Source: Mesobacterium pallidum
GTDB taxonomy: Bacteria > Pseudomonadota > Alphaproteobacteria > Rhodobacterales > Rhodobacteraceae
NCBI RefSeq assembly: GCF_019966535.1
Contig: NZ_JAIMID010000004.1
Span: 124,001 to 188,000, forward strand
Direction: 5' to 3'
DNA length: 64,000 nucleotides
The notes beneath the pieces were generated by a model that was not told the DNA's origin, ran no database searches, and saw nothing but the letters and a program-made list of their open reading frames with translations. A program made the position numbers and the translations under genes. Below are positions 42,273-51,019 of this stretch, piece by piece. Numbering within the stretch: the stretch's first letter is position 1; each line of letters begins with the position of its first letter.

Positions 42273-44516
42273 TTGCGTGAGGGGGCGAACGGGCGGCGCA
42301 TCCGGGTGCGGGGGCAGGTGCAGGGGGTCGGGTTCCGGCCTTTCGTCTGGCAATTGGCGCGGCGGTTGGGGATCGAGGGGACGGTTTCCAACGATGCCGA
42401 GGGGGTGCTGATCCTGGCGCGCGGGGCCGAGGTGGCCGCGTTCGAGGCGGCGTTGGCGGCCGAAGCGCCGCCGCTGGCGCGGGTCGATGCGGTCGAGGGG
42501 GCGCCGGCGGAGGTGACGGGCGCGGGGTTCGATATCATCGCCTCGGGCGGGCCGGGGGCCGAAACGCGGGTGACGCCGGATGCGGCAACCTGTGCGGACT
42601 GCGTGGCCGAGGTTCAGGGTGCCGGGCGGCGGGCGGGTTATGCCTTTACCAATTGCACCAATTGCGGGCCGCGCTTCACCATCCTGACCGGGCTGCCCTA
42701 TGACCGCGCTCAGACCACCATGGCGCCGTTCGAGATGTGCGCCGCCTGCCGGGCCGAGTACGAGGATCCAGCCGACCGGCGGTTCCATGCCCAGCCCGTG
42801 GCCTGCCCGGATTGCGGGCCGCGTGTCTGGCTGGAACGGGATGGCGTCGAGCTGCCCGGCGCGTGGCTTGGGCAGGCTGTCGAGGCACTGACGCGCGGAG
42901 AGATCCTTGCGGTGAAAGGGCTGGGCGGGTTTCACCTGTGCTGCGATGCGACCCGTTCCGAGGCGGTCGCACTGCTGCGCAGCCGCAAGCGGCGACCGGG
43001 CAAGCCGTTGGCCCTGATGGCCGATGCGGCGGTCCTTGCGCGGCATGTTGCGCCGACAGAGGCGGACTGGGCCCTGCTCCGCGACGCCGCGGCGCCGATC
43101 GTGCTGATCGCGGGGCGCGGTGGCCTGCCCGAGGTGGTTGCCCCGGGGCAGGAGCGTCTGGGCTGGATGCTGCCTTACACGCCGCTGCACCACCTGCTGT
43201 GCGCTGCGATGGATCGTCCGCTGGTGATGACCAGCGGCAACCTCTCGGGCGCGCCGCAGGTGATCGGCAACGGCGAGGCGCGGGACAAGCTCTCGGGCTT
43301 TGCCGATGCCTTCCTGATGCACGACCGCGACATTGCGCGGCGGCTCGACGATAGCGTCGAGCGGGCCGATCCGCCGATGGTGCTGCGGCGGGCGCGGGGC
43401 CGGGTGCCGGGGACGCTGCCGCTGCCCAAGGGCTTTGCGCCGCGCCAGGTCGTGGCCTATGGCGGGCAGATGAAGGCGGCGATTTGCCTTGTGAAGAACG
43501 GTCAGGCGCTGCTGGGGCATCACCTGGGCGAGCTGGACGAGGCGCTGACCTGGGAGGCCTTCGTGCAGGCCGACCGGGATTATGCGCGGCTGTTCGATCA
43601 TGCGCCCGAGGCGGTGGCGGTCGACCTGCATCCCGATTTCCGGGCCACGCGGCATGGGCGGAATCGGGCGGAGGCCCAGGCTCTGCCGCTGATCGAGGTG
43701 CAGCACCACCACGCGCATCTCGCCGCCTGCATGGGCGAAAACCTCTGGCCGCGGCAAGGCGGCAAGGTCGCGGGCATTGTGCTGGACGGGCTGGGGCTGG
43801 GGTCGGATGGCACGGTTTGGGGCGGAGAGCTGCTGCTGGGCGATTACGACGGTTTCGAGCGGCGCGGATGGCTGGCGCCGGTGCGGCTGGTCGGCGGGGA
43901 CCTGGCGCAGAAGGAGCCCTGGCGGAACGCCGTGATGCAGTTGGACGCGGCGGGACTGGGCGACCTGGCCGACAGGCTGTTTGCCGACCAGCCGCTGGGC
44001 ATGTTGCGCATGGCGGCGGCGCGGGGGCTGAACGCGCCGCTGTCGTCCTCGGCCGGGCGGCTGTTCGATGCGGTGGCGGCGGTGCTGGGGATCTGTCCTG
44101 GCGGGCAGAGCTATGAGGGCGAGGCTGCCATGCGGCTCGAGACGCTCGCGGCGGGGGCCGAGGACGCGGATGCCTATCCGTTCGGCACCGCAGATGGCGC
44201 GCTGAGCCCGGTGCCGATGTGGCAGGCGCTGACGCGGGACCTGGCCGCCGGGACGGAGGCCGGGGTCATCGCGCGGCGGTTTCACGCGGGCCTCGCGCAG
44301 GTCTTTGCAGGTGCAGCCCGTGGGCTGGTCGAGAGCGGGCAGGCGGGCGCCGTGGCCCTGTCGGGCGGGTGTTTCCAGAACGCGCTGTTGCTGCGGTTGA
44401 CCACAACCGCGCTTGAGGGGCTGCCGGTGCTGACGCACCGGACGACTCCGGCCAATGACGGGGGGCTGGCGTTTGGGCAGGCGCTGGTCGCGCTGGCGCG
44501 GCTGGAAAGCGATTGA
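42273..44516 (+). CDS. hypF: Carbamoyltransferase HypF
   Basis: This 747-residue enzyme makes the CN ligand precursor of the hydrogenase iron by transferring carbamoyl to HypE. Domains in order are acylphosphatase (RVRGQVQGVGFRPFVWQLA, with R22 and N40), two zinc fingers (CADC/CTNC and CAAC/CPDC), a YrdC-like domain (ILAVKGLGGFHLCCDA, RRPGKPLALM, VMTSGNLSG) and a Kae1-like domain (VQHHHAHLAACMGE, VLDGLGLGSDG, ALSGGCFQN, PANDGGLAFGQ). The start is TTG at 42273; its aaaggga ribosome site lies at the edge of the repeat. Position between hupV and hupS matches R. capsulatus. Confidence 0.96.
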   Translation: MREGANGRRIRVRGQVQGVGFRPFVWQLARRLGIEGTVSNDAEGVLILARGAEVAAFEAALAAEAPPLARVDAVEGAPAEVTGAGFDIIASGGPGAETRVTPDAATCADCVAEVQGAGRRAGYAFTNCTNCGPRFTILTGLPYDRAQTTMAPFEMCAACRAEYEDPADRRFHAQPVACPDCGPRVWLERDGVELPGAWLGQAVEALTRGEILAVKGLGGFHLCCDATRSEAVALLRSRKRRPGKPLALMADAAVLARHVAPTEADWALLRDAAAPIVLIAGRGGLPEVVAPGQERLGWMLPYTPLHHLLCAAMDRPLVMTSGNLSGAPQVIGNGEARDKLSGFADAFLMHDRDIARRLDDSVERADPPMVLRRARGRVPGTLPLPKGFAPRQVVAYGGQMKAAICLVKNGQALLGHHLGELDEALTWEAFVQADRDYARLFDHAPEAVAVDLHPDFRATRHGRNRAEAQALPLIEVQHHHAHLAACMGENLWPRQGGKVAGIVLDGLGLGSDGTVWGGELLLGDYDGFERRGWLAPVRLVGGDLAQKEPWRNAVMQLDAAGLGDLADRLFADQPLGMLRMAAARGLNAPLSSSAGRLFDAVAAVLGICPGGQSYEGEAAMRLETLAAGAEDADAYPFGTADGALSPVPMWQALTRDLAAGTEAGVIARRFHAGLAQVFAGAARGLVESGQAGAVALSGGCFQNALLLRLTTTALEGLPVLTHRTTPANDGGLAFGQALVALARLESD

Positions 44517-44578
44517 CCGGCCGCCCGCGGCTGCTGGTCACGCCTTAACCGATTAACTCTTCGCGTTAACATGCAGGA

Positions 44579-44589
44579 TTGTTCTGCAA
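44579..44589. promoter_or_regulatory. Candidate HupR-binding site (TTG-N5-CAA)
   Basis: TTG-ttctg-CAA at 44579-44589 matches the TTG-N5-CAA site reported for HupR upstream of the R. capsulatus hupS promoter. It lies 145 bp before the hupS start codon in the 218-bp hypF-hupS gap. The downstream promoter itself is not obvious, in line with an activator-dependent promoter. Confidence 0.65.
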
Positions 44590-44734
44590 GTCTCTGACAA
44601 GGATGGGAAATCGACAGTATTGCGTCACGGCCTCCTATTCCCTTCGCACACGCCGGCATACCGTCGATCCTGCCATGACAGGGCGTGACGGAGGCTCTCC
44701 GTCGCCGGGTACACTTCGTGGAGGAGGGACAAGC

Positions 44735-45832
44735 TTGAGCCAGATCGAAACCTTTTACGAGGTCATGCGAAGCCAGGGGATCACCCGGCGCAGTTTCATG
44801 AAATACTGCTCGCTGACCGCTGCCGCGCTGGGGCTGGGCCCCGCTTTCGTGCCCAGGATCGCCCACGCGATGGAGACCAAGCCGCGCACCCCGGTCATCT
44901 GGGTGCACGGGCTGGAATGCACCTGCTGTTCGGAGAGCTTCATCCGCAGCGCCCATCCGCTGGCCAAGGATGTCGTGCTGTCGATGATCAGCCTCGATTA
45001 CGACGACACGCTGATGGCGGCGGCGGGCCACCAGGCCGAGGCGGCGCTGCAGGAGACCATCGACAAGTACAAGGGCAACTACATCCTCGCGGTCGAGGGC
45101 AACCCGCCGCTGAACGAGGACGGGATGTATTGCATCGTCGGCGGCAAGCCCTTCGTCGACCAGCTGCGCCACGCGGCCGAACATGCCAAGGCGATCATCA
45201 GCTGGGGGGCCTGCGCCTCTTACGGATGCGTCCAGGCGGCCAAGCCGAACCCGACACGTGCCACGCCCGTGCACAAGGTCATCACCGACAAGCCGATCAT
45301 CAAGGTGCCGGGCTGCCCGCCCATCGCCGAGGTCATGACCGGCGTCATCACCTACATGCTGACCTTCGACAAGATGCCCGAGCTTGACCGCCAGGGCCGC
45401 CCGGCGATGTTCTACAGCCAGCGCATCCACGACAAGTGCTACCGCCGTCCGCATTTCGACGCCGGCCAGTTCGTCGAGGCCTGGGACGACGACAACGCGC
45501 GCAAGGGCTATTGCCTTTACAAGATGGGCTGCAAGGGGCCGACCACCTACAACGCCTGCTCGACCGTGCGCTGGAACGAAGGGGTCAGCTTTCCCATCCA
45601 GTCCGGCCATGGCTGCATCGGCTGCTCGGAAGACGGGTTCTGGGACCAGGGGTCCTTCTACGACCGCGTCACCGACCTGACGCAGTTCGGGGTCGAGGCG
45701 AATGCCGACAAGGTGGGCCTGACCGCCGCTGCCGCCGTGGGCGGCGGGATCGCCCTGCACGCCGCCGTCTCGGCGCTGAAATCCGCACAGAAAAAGACGC
45801 AAGGCGCAGCCCCGTCGAAAGAGGAGGCATAA
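44735..45832 (+). CDS. hupS: Uptake [NiFe]-hydrogenase small subunit HupS
   Basis: This 365-residue Fe-S subunit transfers electrons from HupL to HupC. It uses a TTG start at 44735 with GAGGAGGG 7 nt upstream. The twin-arginine motif TRRSFMKYC is at residues 17-25 and cleavage is likely after A45, so it faces the periplasm. The proximal cluster has C62, C64, C65, C160, C165 and C194, equal in mature numbering (minus 45) to C17/19/20/115/120/149 of the oxygen-tolerant Ralstonia MBH. Medial and distal cluster residues lie in [18 protein letters not shown] and [15 protein letters not shown]-terminal hydrophobic helix ([22 protein letters not shown]) anchors it. Confidence 0.97.
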   Translation: MSQIETFYEVMRSQGITRRSFMKYCSLTAAALGLGPAFVPRIAHAMETKPRTPVIWVHGLECTCCSESFIRSAHPLAKDVVLSMISLDYDDTLMAAAGHQAEAALQETIDKYKGNYILAVEGNPPLNEDGMYCIVGGKPFVDQLRHAAEHAKAIISWGACASYGCVQAAKPNPTRATPVHKVITDKPIIKVPGCPPIAEVMTGVITYMLTFDKMPELDRQGRPAMFYSQRIHDKCYRRPHFDAGQFVEAWDDDNARKGYCLYKMGCKGPTTYNACSTVRWNEGVSFPIQSGHGCIGCSEDGFWDQGSFYDRVTDLTQFGVEANADKVGLTAAAAVGGGIALHAAVSALKSAQKKTQGAAPSKEEA

Positions 45833-45835
45833 TCC

Positions 45836-47629
45836 ATGGTCGTTCAAACCCCCAACGGGTTCAACCTGGACAATTCGGGCCAGCGGATCGTTGTCGATCC
45901 CGTGACCCGTATCGAAGGCCACATGCGCTGTGAGGTGAACGTGGACGAAGAGGGCTATATCCGCAACGCGGTCTCGACCGGGACCATGTGGCGCGGGCTG
46001 GAAGTCATCCTCAAGGGCCGCGACCCGCGCGACGCCTGGGCGTTCACCGAACGGATCTGCGGCGTCTGCACCGGCACCCATGCGCTGACAAGCGTGCGCG
46101 CGGTTGAGGATGCGCTGGGGATCACCATCCCTGACAACGCCAACTCGATCCGCAACATCATGCAGCTGAACCTGGAAATCCACGACCACATCGTGCATTT
46201 CTACCACCTGCATGCGCTGGATTGGGTCAACCCGATCAATGCCTTGCGCGCCGATCCGAAAGCGACGAGCGAGCTGCAGCAGGCCGTGAGCCCGTCGCAC
46301 CCGATGTCGAGCCCCGGCTATTTCCGCGACGTGCAGAACCGGCTCAAGAAGTTCGTGGAATCCGGCCAGCTGGGCCTCTTCAAGAACGGCTACTGGGACA
46401 ACCCGGCCTACCTGCTGCCGCCCGAGGCGGACCTGATGGCCACGACCCATTACCTCGAGGCGCTGGATCTGCAGAAGGAGATCGTCAAGGTCCACACGAT
46501 CTTTGGCGGCAAGAACCCGCACCCGAACTGGTTGGTGGGCGGCGTGCCATGCCCGATTAATGTCGACGGGGTCGGCGGTGTCGGCGCGATCAACATGGAA
46601 CGGCTGAACATGGTCAGCTCGATCATCGACCGCTGCCACGAGTTCAACACCAACGTCTACCTGCCCGACGTCAAGGCGATCGGCGGGTTTTACAAGAACT
46701 GGCTCTATGGTGGCGGGCTGTCGTCCAAGGCCTGTCTTGCCTATGGCGACATCCCGGAACACGCCAATGATTTCAGCCCCGAGCAGCTGCATCTGCCGCG
46801 CGGCGCGATCATCAATGGCGATCTGAGCACCGTTCACGACGTCGATCCGCGCGACCCCGAGCAGGTTCAGGAATTCGTCGACCATTCGTGGTACACCTAC
46901 GGCACTCCGGGCAAGGGCCTGCATCCGTGGGACGGCGTGACCGAGCCGAACTACGAGCTTGGGCCCAACGCCAAGGGCACGCGGACCAACATCGAAGAGC
47001 TGGACGAGGCGGCCAAGTATTCCTGGATCAAGGCCCCCCGCTGGCGCGGCAATGCGATGGAGGTCGGCCCGCTGGCCCGCTACATCGTCGGCTATGCCAA
47101 GGGTCACGAAGAGATCAAGGACCAGGTCGACCGCCTGCTGCGCGACATGAACCTGCCGCTCGAGGCCGTCTTCTCGACCCTCGGCCGGACGGCCGCGCGG
47201 GCGCTGGAGTCCGAATATTGCGGCCGGTTGCAGCGGCACTTCTTCGACAAGCTGGTGACCAACATCAAGAACGGCGACAGCGCGACCGCGAACGTGGAAA
47301 AGTGGGACCCCTCGACCTGGCCCAAGGAAGCCAAGGGCGTGGGCATGACCGAGGCGCCGCGCGGCGCGCTGGGGCACTGGATCCGCATCAAGGACGGCCG
47401 GATCGAGAATTACCAATGCGTGGTGCCGACCACCTGGAACGGGTCGCCCCGTGACACCGCCGGCAACATCGGCGCCTTCGAGGCCAGCCTCATGAACACC
47501 AAGATGGAGCGCCCGGAAGAGCCGGTCGAGATCCTGCGGACCCTGCACAGCTTCGACCCGTGCCTGGCCTGCTCGACCCACGTCATGTCGCCCGACGGCG
47601 ACGAACTGACCCAAGTCAAAGTGCGCTGA
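45836..47629 (+). CDS. hupL: Uptake [NiFe]-hydrogenase large subunit HupL
   Basis: This 597-residue catalytic subunit oxidises H2. The Ni-Fe site ligands are C75 and C78 ([11 protein letters not shown]) and C576 and C579 (DPCLACSTH). After H582 there is a 15-residue tail ([15 protein letters not shown]) that HupD should remove during maturation. It has no signal of its own and is exported with HupS by the Tat system. It starts 3 bp after hupS with GGAGG upstream. The sequence pattern is that of group 1d membrane-bound enzymes. Confidence 0.98.
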   Translation: MVVQTPNGFNLDNSGQRIVVDPVTRIEGHMRCEVNVDEEGYIRNAVSTGTMWRGLEVILKGRDPRDAWAFTERICGVCTGTHALTSVRAVEDALGITIPDNANSIRNIMQLNLEIHDHIVHFYHLHALDWVNPINALRADPKATSELQQAVSPSHPMSSPGYFRDVQNRLKKFVESGQLGLFKNGYWDNPAYLLPPEADLMATTHYLEALDLQKEIVKVHTIFGGKNPHPNWLVGGVPCPINVDGVGGVGAINMERLNMVSSIIDRCHEFNTNVYLPDVKAIGGFYKNWLYGGGLSSKACLAYGDIPEHANDFSPEQLHLPRGAIINGDLSTVHDVDPRDPEQVQEFVDHSWYTYGTPGKGLHPWDGVTEPNYELGPNAKGTRTNIEELDEAAKYSWIKAPRWRGNAMEVGPLARYIVGYAKGHEEIKDQVDRLLRDMNLPLEAVFSTLGRTAARALESEYCGRLQRHFFDKLVTNIKNGDSATANVEKWDPSTWPKEAKGVGMTEAPRGALGHWIRIKDGRIENYQCVVPTTWNGSPRDTAGNIGAFEASLMNTKMERPEEPVEILRTLHSFDPCLACSTHVMSPDGDELTQVKVR

Positions 47630-47640
47630 GGGAGGGCACG

Positions 47641-47814
47641 ATGAAACGTATCGCAACACTGATCGCACTGGTCCCGGCCTCTGCCATGGCGCATGGCGCC
47701 CATGCCCCGGTGCCCGCCGTGGCCCATAACACGGTGCATGTCCTGCCGCTGCTCGGCCTCGCCGTCATCGTCGCCGCCGCGGCCCTCGCTTGGTTGGGGA
47801 GGGTCCGCGAATGA
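47641..47814 (+). CDS. Small His-containing membrane protein inside hupSLC
   Basis: A 57-residue protein between hupL and hupC, with GGGAGGG 6 nt before the ATG and its stop overlapping the hupC start (ATGA). The N-terminus is a hydrophobic signal-like segment (MKRIATLIALVPASAMA), then a histidine-rich loop (HGAHAPVPAVAHNTVH) and a second hydrophobic span (VLPLLGLAVIVAAAALAWL) ending in basic residues. The tight coupling argues that it is real and linked to the membrane hydrogenase. I do not recall an equivalent in the R. capsulatus cluster. It could help anchor HupSL, assist haem or metal insertion, or be a two-helix accessory subunit. Confidence 0.75.
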   Translation: MKRIATLIALVPASAMAHGAHAPVPAVAHNTVHVLPLLGLAVIVAAAALAWLGRVRE

Positions 47815-48587
47815 AGGACGATCCGCAAATCGCCGGCGGCCCGCGTATCGACACCTACGTTGCATCCCCCCTCACGGGGGATGCGACGGATGCCGACCGC
47901 GCCACGATCCGCCGCAACACCTCCGTCTATGTCTACGAGGCGCCGGTGCGTCTTTGGCACTGGATCAACGCGGCCTGCATCCTGGTGCTGGCCGTCACCG
48001 GCTACCTGATCGGCAAGCCGCTGCCGTCGGTCGATATCGCCGAGGCGACGCACCAGTTCATCTTCGGCTACATCCGCTTTGCCCATTTCGCGGCCGGGAT
48101 GATCATGACTGTCGGCTTCTTTGGTCGGATCTACTGGGCCTTCGTGGGCAACCACCACGCCCGGCAGATGTTCAAGCTGCCGATCCATCGCAAGAAATGG
48201 TGGAAGGAGGTCGTGCAGGAGATCAAGTGGTACGCCTTCCTCGAGAAGAAGCCGAAGAAATACGTGGGCCACAACCCGCTGGCGCAGATCGCCATGTTCT
48301 TCTTCATGACGGTGGGCCTGAGCTTCATGATCGTCACCGGCTTCATGCTTTATGCCGAGGGGCTGGGGCACGGGTCCTGGGCGGACGTGATCTTTGGCCC
48401 ACTGCGCGATGCCATCGGCAATTCCATGGTCGTGCACCAGATCCACCGGCTGGGCATGTGGGCCATCGTGTTGTTCATCATGATCCACATCTACGCCGCG
48501 ATCCGAGAGGATATCATGTCCCGCCAGTCGATGGTGTCGACCATGATCTCGGGGACCCGCACCTTCAAGGACGATGACCCGGATTGA
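47811..48587 (+). CDS. hupC: Ni/Fe-hydrogenase b-type cytochrome subunit HupC
   Basis: This 258-residue integral membrane cytochrome b passes electrons from HupS to quinone. Four membrane spans carry haem-ligand histidines in VRLWHWINAACI, YIRFAHFAAGM, VVHQIHRLGMW and IMIHIYAAIRED. The N-terminal cytosolic extension (about 40 residues) is a little longer than usual. It overlaps the preceding small ORF by 4 bp. A strong terminator follows at 48613. Confidence 0.96.
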   Translation: MKDDPQIAGGPRIDTYVASPLTGDATDADRATIRRNTSVYVYEAPVRLWHWINAACILVLAVTGYLIGKPLPSVDIAEATHQFIFGYIRFAHFAAGMIMTVGFFGRIYWAFVGNHHARQMFKLPIHRKKWWKEVVQEIKWYAFLEKKPKKYVGHNPLAQIAMFFFMTVGLSFMIVTGFMLYAEGLGHGSWADVIFGPLRDAIGNSMVVHQIHRLGMWAIVLFIMIHIYAAIREDIMSRQSMVSTMISGTRTFKDDDPD

Positions 48588-48612
48588 TCCGCCGGGCCGG
48601 GACCGACTCGCG

Positions 48613-48636
48613 AACGGGCCCTTCGGGGCCCGTTTT
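48613..48636 (+). terminator. Strong terminator after hupC
   Basis: Stem aacgggccc (48613-48621) / gggcccgtt (48626-48634) closed by a ttcg tetraloop and followed by tt. The 9-bp GC-rich stem with a stable tetraloop should end or reduce transcription from the hupSLC promoter. Confidence 0.85.
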
Positions 48637-48663
48637 GCATGGTTAGTTACTTTTCAATTTTGC

Positions 48664-48684
48664 ATATTTATGGAAGGATGAAAG
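48664..48684 (+). repeat. Intergenic repeat family, single core (locus D)
   Basis: Core atatttatggaaggatgaaa at 48664-48683 lies between the hupC terminator and hupD. It has no adjoining ccccc block and may be a decayed or partial copy of the repeat at loci A-C. Confidence 0.5.
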
Positions 48685-48732
48685 ACATTATGTGCGGCCG
48701 GGAATGCCTCCACATGCTGAGATAGTTCAGAT

Positions 48733-48747
48733 TTAACAATTGGTTAA
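48733..48747. promoter_or_regulatory. Inverted repeat in AT-rich region before hupD
   Basis: The sequence ttaacaattggttaa (arms ttaac/gttaa) lies in an AT-rich stretch of the 274-bp hupC-hupD gap. The region after the hupC terminator must contain a promoter if the accessory genes are to be expressed, and this repeat is the best operator candidate. No exact -35/-10 pair is claimed. Confidence 0.4.
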
Positions 48748-48861
48748 AAGTTGTCTTGGGGATGTGGAAATTCGGCTGCCGCCATCCCCTGAAAAGCATA
48801 ATTTCAATCCAGACGACGGGCGGAAAGCGAGGGACCGCCCCGGGCAATACGGGAGGGGGAC

Positions 48862-49467
48862 ATGGCGCGCGCGCTCATTCTTGGCATCGGCAACGTACTT
48901 TGGGCGGACGAGGGCTTCGGCGTCCGCTGCGTCGAGCATTTGGCCGAGCAGATGGCCTTTGGCCCCGAGGTCACGCTGCTGGATGGCGGCACGCAAGGGC
49001 TGTACCTGCTGCCCTTCCTGGAAGAGGCCGACGTGATGGTCGTCTTTGACGCGGTCGATTACGGCCTCGAGCCCGGCACCATGAAGACCGTCGAGGGCGA
49101 CGAGGTGCCCAGCTTCTTGGGTGCCAAGAAGATGTCGCTGCACCAGACCGGCTTTCAGGACGTGATCTCGACCGCCGAGCTGATGGGCTACAAGCCGGCC
49201 GAGCTTTTGCTGATCGGCGTTCAGCCGGTCGAGCTCGAGGACTACGGCGGCGGGCTGCGGCCCATCGTGGCCGCACAGATCCCCGCCGCGCTGCAGATCG
49301 CCCGTGACTGGCTGGCCGCGCGCGGGTTCCATGCCACCGATGGCCGGACCGAGACCAACGATCTGGCCGATGCCGCGATCCGCCAGGACGCCTACGAGGC
49401 GGGCCGCCCGTCCGAAGACGCGGCCTGCCGCACCGGCGACGACCGCTTCTTCCCCGAGGAGGCCTGA
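48862..49467 (+). CDS. hupD: Hydrogenase maturation protease HupD
   Basis: This 201-residue nickel-dependent endopeptidase trims the HupL C-terminus after Ni insertion. The metal ligands predicted from the HybD family are E17 (LWADEGFG), D63 (VVFDAVD) and H94 (MSLHQTGF). The N-terminal [13 protein letters not shown] block is diagnostic. GGAGGGGG precedes the ATG. hupF begins one base after the stop. Confidence 0.96.
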   Translation: MARALILGIGNVLWADEGFGVRCVEHLAEQMAFGPEVTLLDGGTQGLYLLPFLEEADVMVVFDAVDYGLEPGTMKTVEGDEVPSFLGAKKMSLHQTGFQDVISTAELMGYKPAELLLIGVQPVELEDYGGGLRPIVAAQIPAALQIARDWLAARGFHATDGRTETNDLADAAIRQDAYEAGRPSEDAACRTGDDRFFPEEA

Positions 49468-49468
49468 C

Positions 49469-49789
49469 ATGTGTGTCGGCATCCCCATGCAGATCCTGTC
49501 AATCGACGGGATCGCGGGCCGGGCCACGGGGCAGGAGGGCGCGGCGCTGATCGACATGTCGCTGTGCCCCGAGGCGGGGCCGGGCGACTGGGTGCTCACC
49601 CATCTCGGCCATGCGCGCGAGGTGATTACCGAACGCGAGGCGCGGCTGATCGAGGATGCGCTGGACGGGCTGCGCGCCGTGATGGGGGGCGGCGACATCG
49701 GCGGGGCCTTCGCCGATCTGACCAACAGGGAACCGCAGCTGCCGCCGCATCTCGAGGCGGCGCGGGCCGCGGGCAAGCGAACAGGGTAG
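49469..49789 (+). CDS. hupF: Hydrogenase chaperone HupF (HypC family)
   Basis: A 106-residue HypC paralogue beginning [14 protein letters not shown], whose N-terminal cysteine C2 binds the iron centre or HupL precursor. It also has the strand [15 protein letters not shown]. The C-terminal tail ([14 protein letters not shown]) is longer than in HypC. In Rhizobium HupF protects HupL during assembly in oxygen and works with HupK. The start at 49469 follows the hupD stop closely; GAGGAGG is upstream. Confidence 0.95.
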   Translation: MCVGIPMQILSIDGIAGRATGQEGAALIDMSLCPEAGPGDWVLTHLGHAREVITEREARLIEDALDGLRAVMGGGDIGGAFADLTNREPQLPPHLEAARAAGKRTG

Positions 49790-49802
49790 GGAGAGAGACG
49801 AC

Positions 49803-50186
49803 ATGGGACACCCCTTGATCGACCGTTTGAGCAAAGACCTGGGCTGGCCGCTTCTGGACAGCCACGCGGCGATGGCCGACTACCTCGGGACCGAGGGCGC
49901 GCATGTCGTCTTTGTCCCCGGCGACGCGGCGCGAAACCTCGAAAGCGCGGATGTGGCGGTGATCCTGCCCGAGCTGCGCATGGCCTTCCAGGGCGCCTTC
50001 GACTGCGCCATCTGCGGCGACGAGATCGAGGCGCAGGTGCGGGCCGACGCGAAGGTGCTGAAAACGCCCAGCCTGATCTTTTACCGCGATGGCGACTGCC
50101 TGGGCGGCATCCCCAAGGTGCGCGACTGGGACGATTACGTCGCCCGCATCCCGCAGATCCTGTCCCGCGACACAACCCCGGCGTAA
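49803..50186 (+). CDS. hupG: Hydrogenase assembly protein HupG (HyaE family)
   Basis: A 127-residue thioredoxin-fold protein of the HupG/HyaE family, thought to bind the Tat signal of the small subunit during assembly. Visible blocks are HVVFVPGDAARNLESADVAVILPEL, and KTPSLIFYRDGDCLGGIPKVRDWDDY with the typical thioredoxin cis-Pro region. A CAIC sequence occurs but not at the thioredoxin active-site position. GGGAGAG precedes the ATG. It lies between hupF and hupH as in R. capsulatus. Confidence 0.93.
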   Translation: MGHPLIDRLSKDLGWPLLDSHAAMADYLGTEGAHVVFVPGDAARNLESADVAVILPELRMAFQGAFDCAICGDEIEAQVRADAKVLKTPSLIFYRDGDCLGGIPKVRDWDDYVARIPQILSRDTTPA

Positions 50187-50197
50187 GGAGCATCCAG

Positions 50198-51019
50198 ATG
50201 GTCAGCAATTTTCGCATGCCGCCCACCGGCTACGGGCCCGGCTCCCAGCCCGAGGTCGACGGAGAGCTGGAATACATGCCCCTGCCGCAGGACATGCGGA
50301 CCTTCTCGCCCCATATTCCTTACATAGAGGACCTGATCGGCCTCGATCCGGCCATGACGGTGATGGCCGAAGTGGCCCGGGCCGCGGCGCGCGTCGCCGC
50401 TGGCGGGCCGGTCGAGCGGTTCGACCTGGGCGGGCTCGACGCCGCCAACCGCGCGCTGATCGCCGAGACGATGGGCGAGGGCGAGGTGGCGATGAAGGTG
50501 CGCGGCCGCCCTGCGCTGCGGATGCAGGAAAGCGTCTTTGCCGGGATCTGGGTGATCTCGGGCGCCGGTGTCGATGCGATCGAGGTGGCCCAGGCCCCCG
50601 GCGCCGCCCGTGACCGCGCCTTCGTTCCGCACCGCCCGATGCAGAATGTCGAACCCTCGGGCGCCGTGGTCAACGCGCCGCCGCTGCTGGTGGAACTGGC
50701 CGACAAGTCGGCGTCGTGGCCGGGCGATCTGCACGTGGTCAACCTGACCCTGCTGCCCCATACCGAAGGCGACCTGGCCTGGCTCGACGCGCGGCTTGGG
50801 CAGGGCTCGACCGACATCCTGTCGCGCGGCTACGGCAATTGCCGCGTCACCGCGACGGCCATGCCGCATGTCTGGCGGGTGCAATTCTTCAACTCGATGG
50901 ACACGCTGATCCTCGACACGTTCGAGGTGACGGACATGCCCGAGGTGGCCATCGCCGCGCCCGAGGACCTCTCGGACAGCGCCGAGCGCCTGGTCGAAGT
51001 GCTGGAGGCGATCGCATGA
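50198..51019 (+). CDS. hupH: Hydrogenase assembly protein HupH (HyaF family)
   Basis: A 273-residue HupH/HyaF protein that helps mature the small subunit and its Fe-S clusters. The N-terminus FRMPPTGYGPGSQPEVDGE and the middle VAMKVRGRPALRMQESVFAGIWVI are family hallmarks, as is GYGNCRVTATAMPHVWRVQFFNS near the C-terminus. AAGGAG lies 8 nt upstream. It overlaps hupJ by 4 bp. Confidence 0.95.
   Translation: MVSNFRMPPTGYGPGSQPEVDGELEYMPLPQDMRTFSPHIPYIEDLIGLDPAMTVMAEVARAAARVAAGGPVERFDLGGLDAANRALIAETMGEGEVAMKVRGRPALRMQESVFAGIWVISGAGVDAIEVAQAPGAARDRAFVPHRPMQNVEPSGAVVNAPPLLVELADKSASWPGDLHVVNLTLLPHTEGDLAWLDARLGQGSTDILSRGYGNCRVTATAMPHVWRVQFFNSMDTLILDTFEVTDMPEVAIAAPEDLSDSAERLVEVLEAIA

Noticed and set aside
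44600..44630. IHF site between the HupR box and hupS
   Set aside because: An IHF site is expected by analogy with R. capsulatus. The best match (around aatcgacagtattg) has too many mismatches to the consensus to claim.
44282..47668. 1128-codon open frame on the minus strand
   Set aside because: It is antisense to hypF, hupS and hupL, whose motifs are unmistakable on the plus strand.
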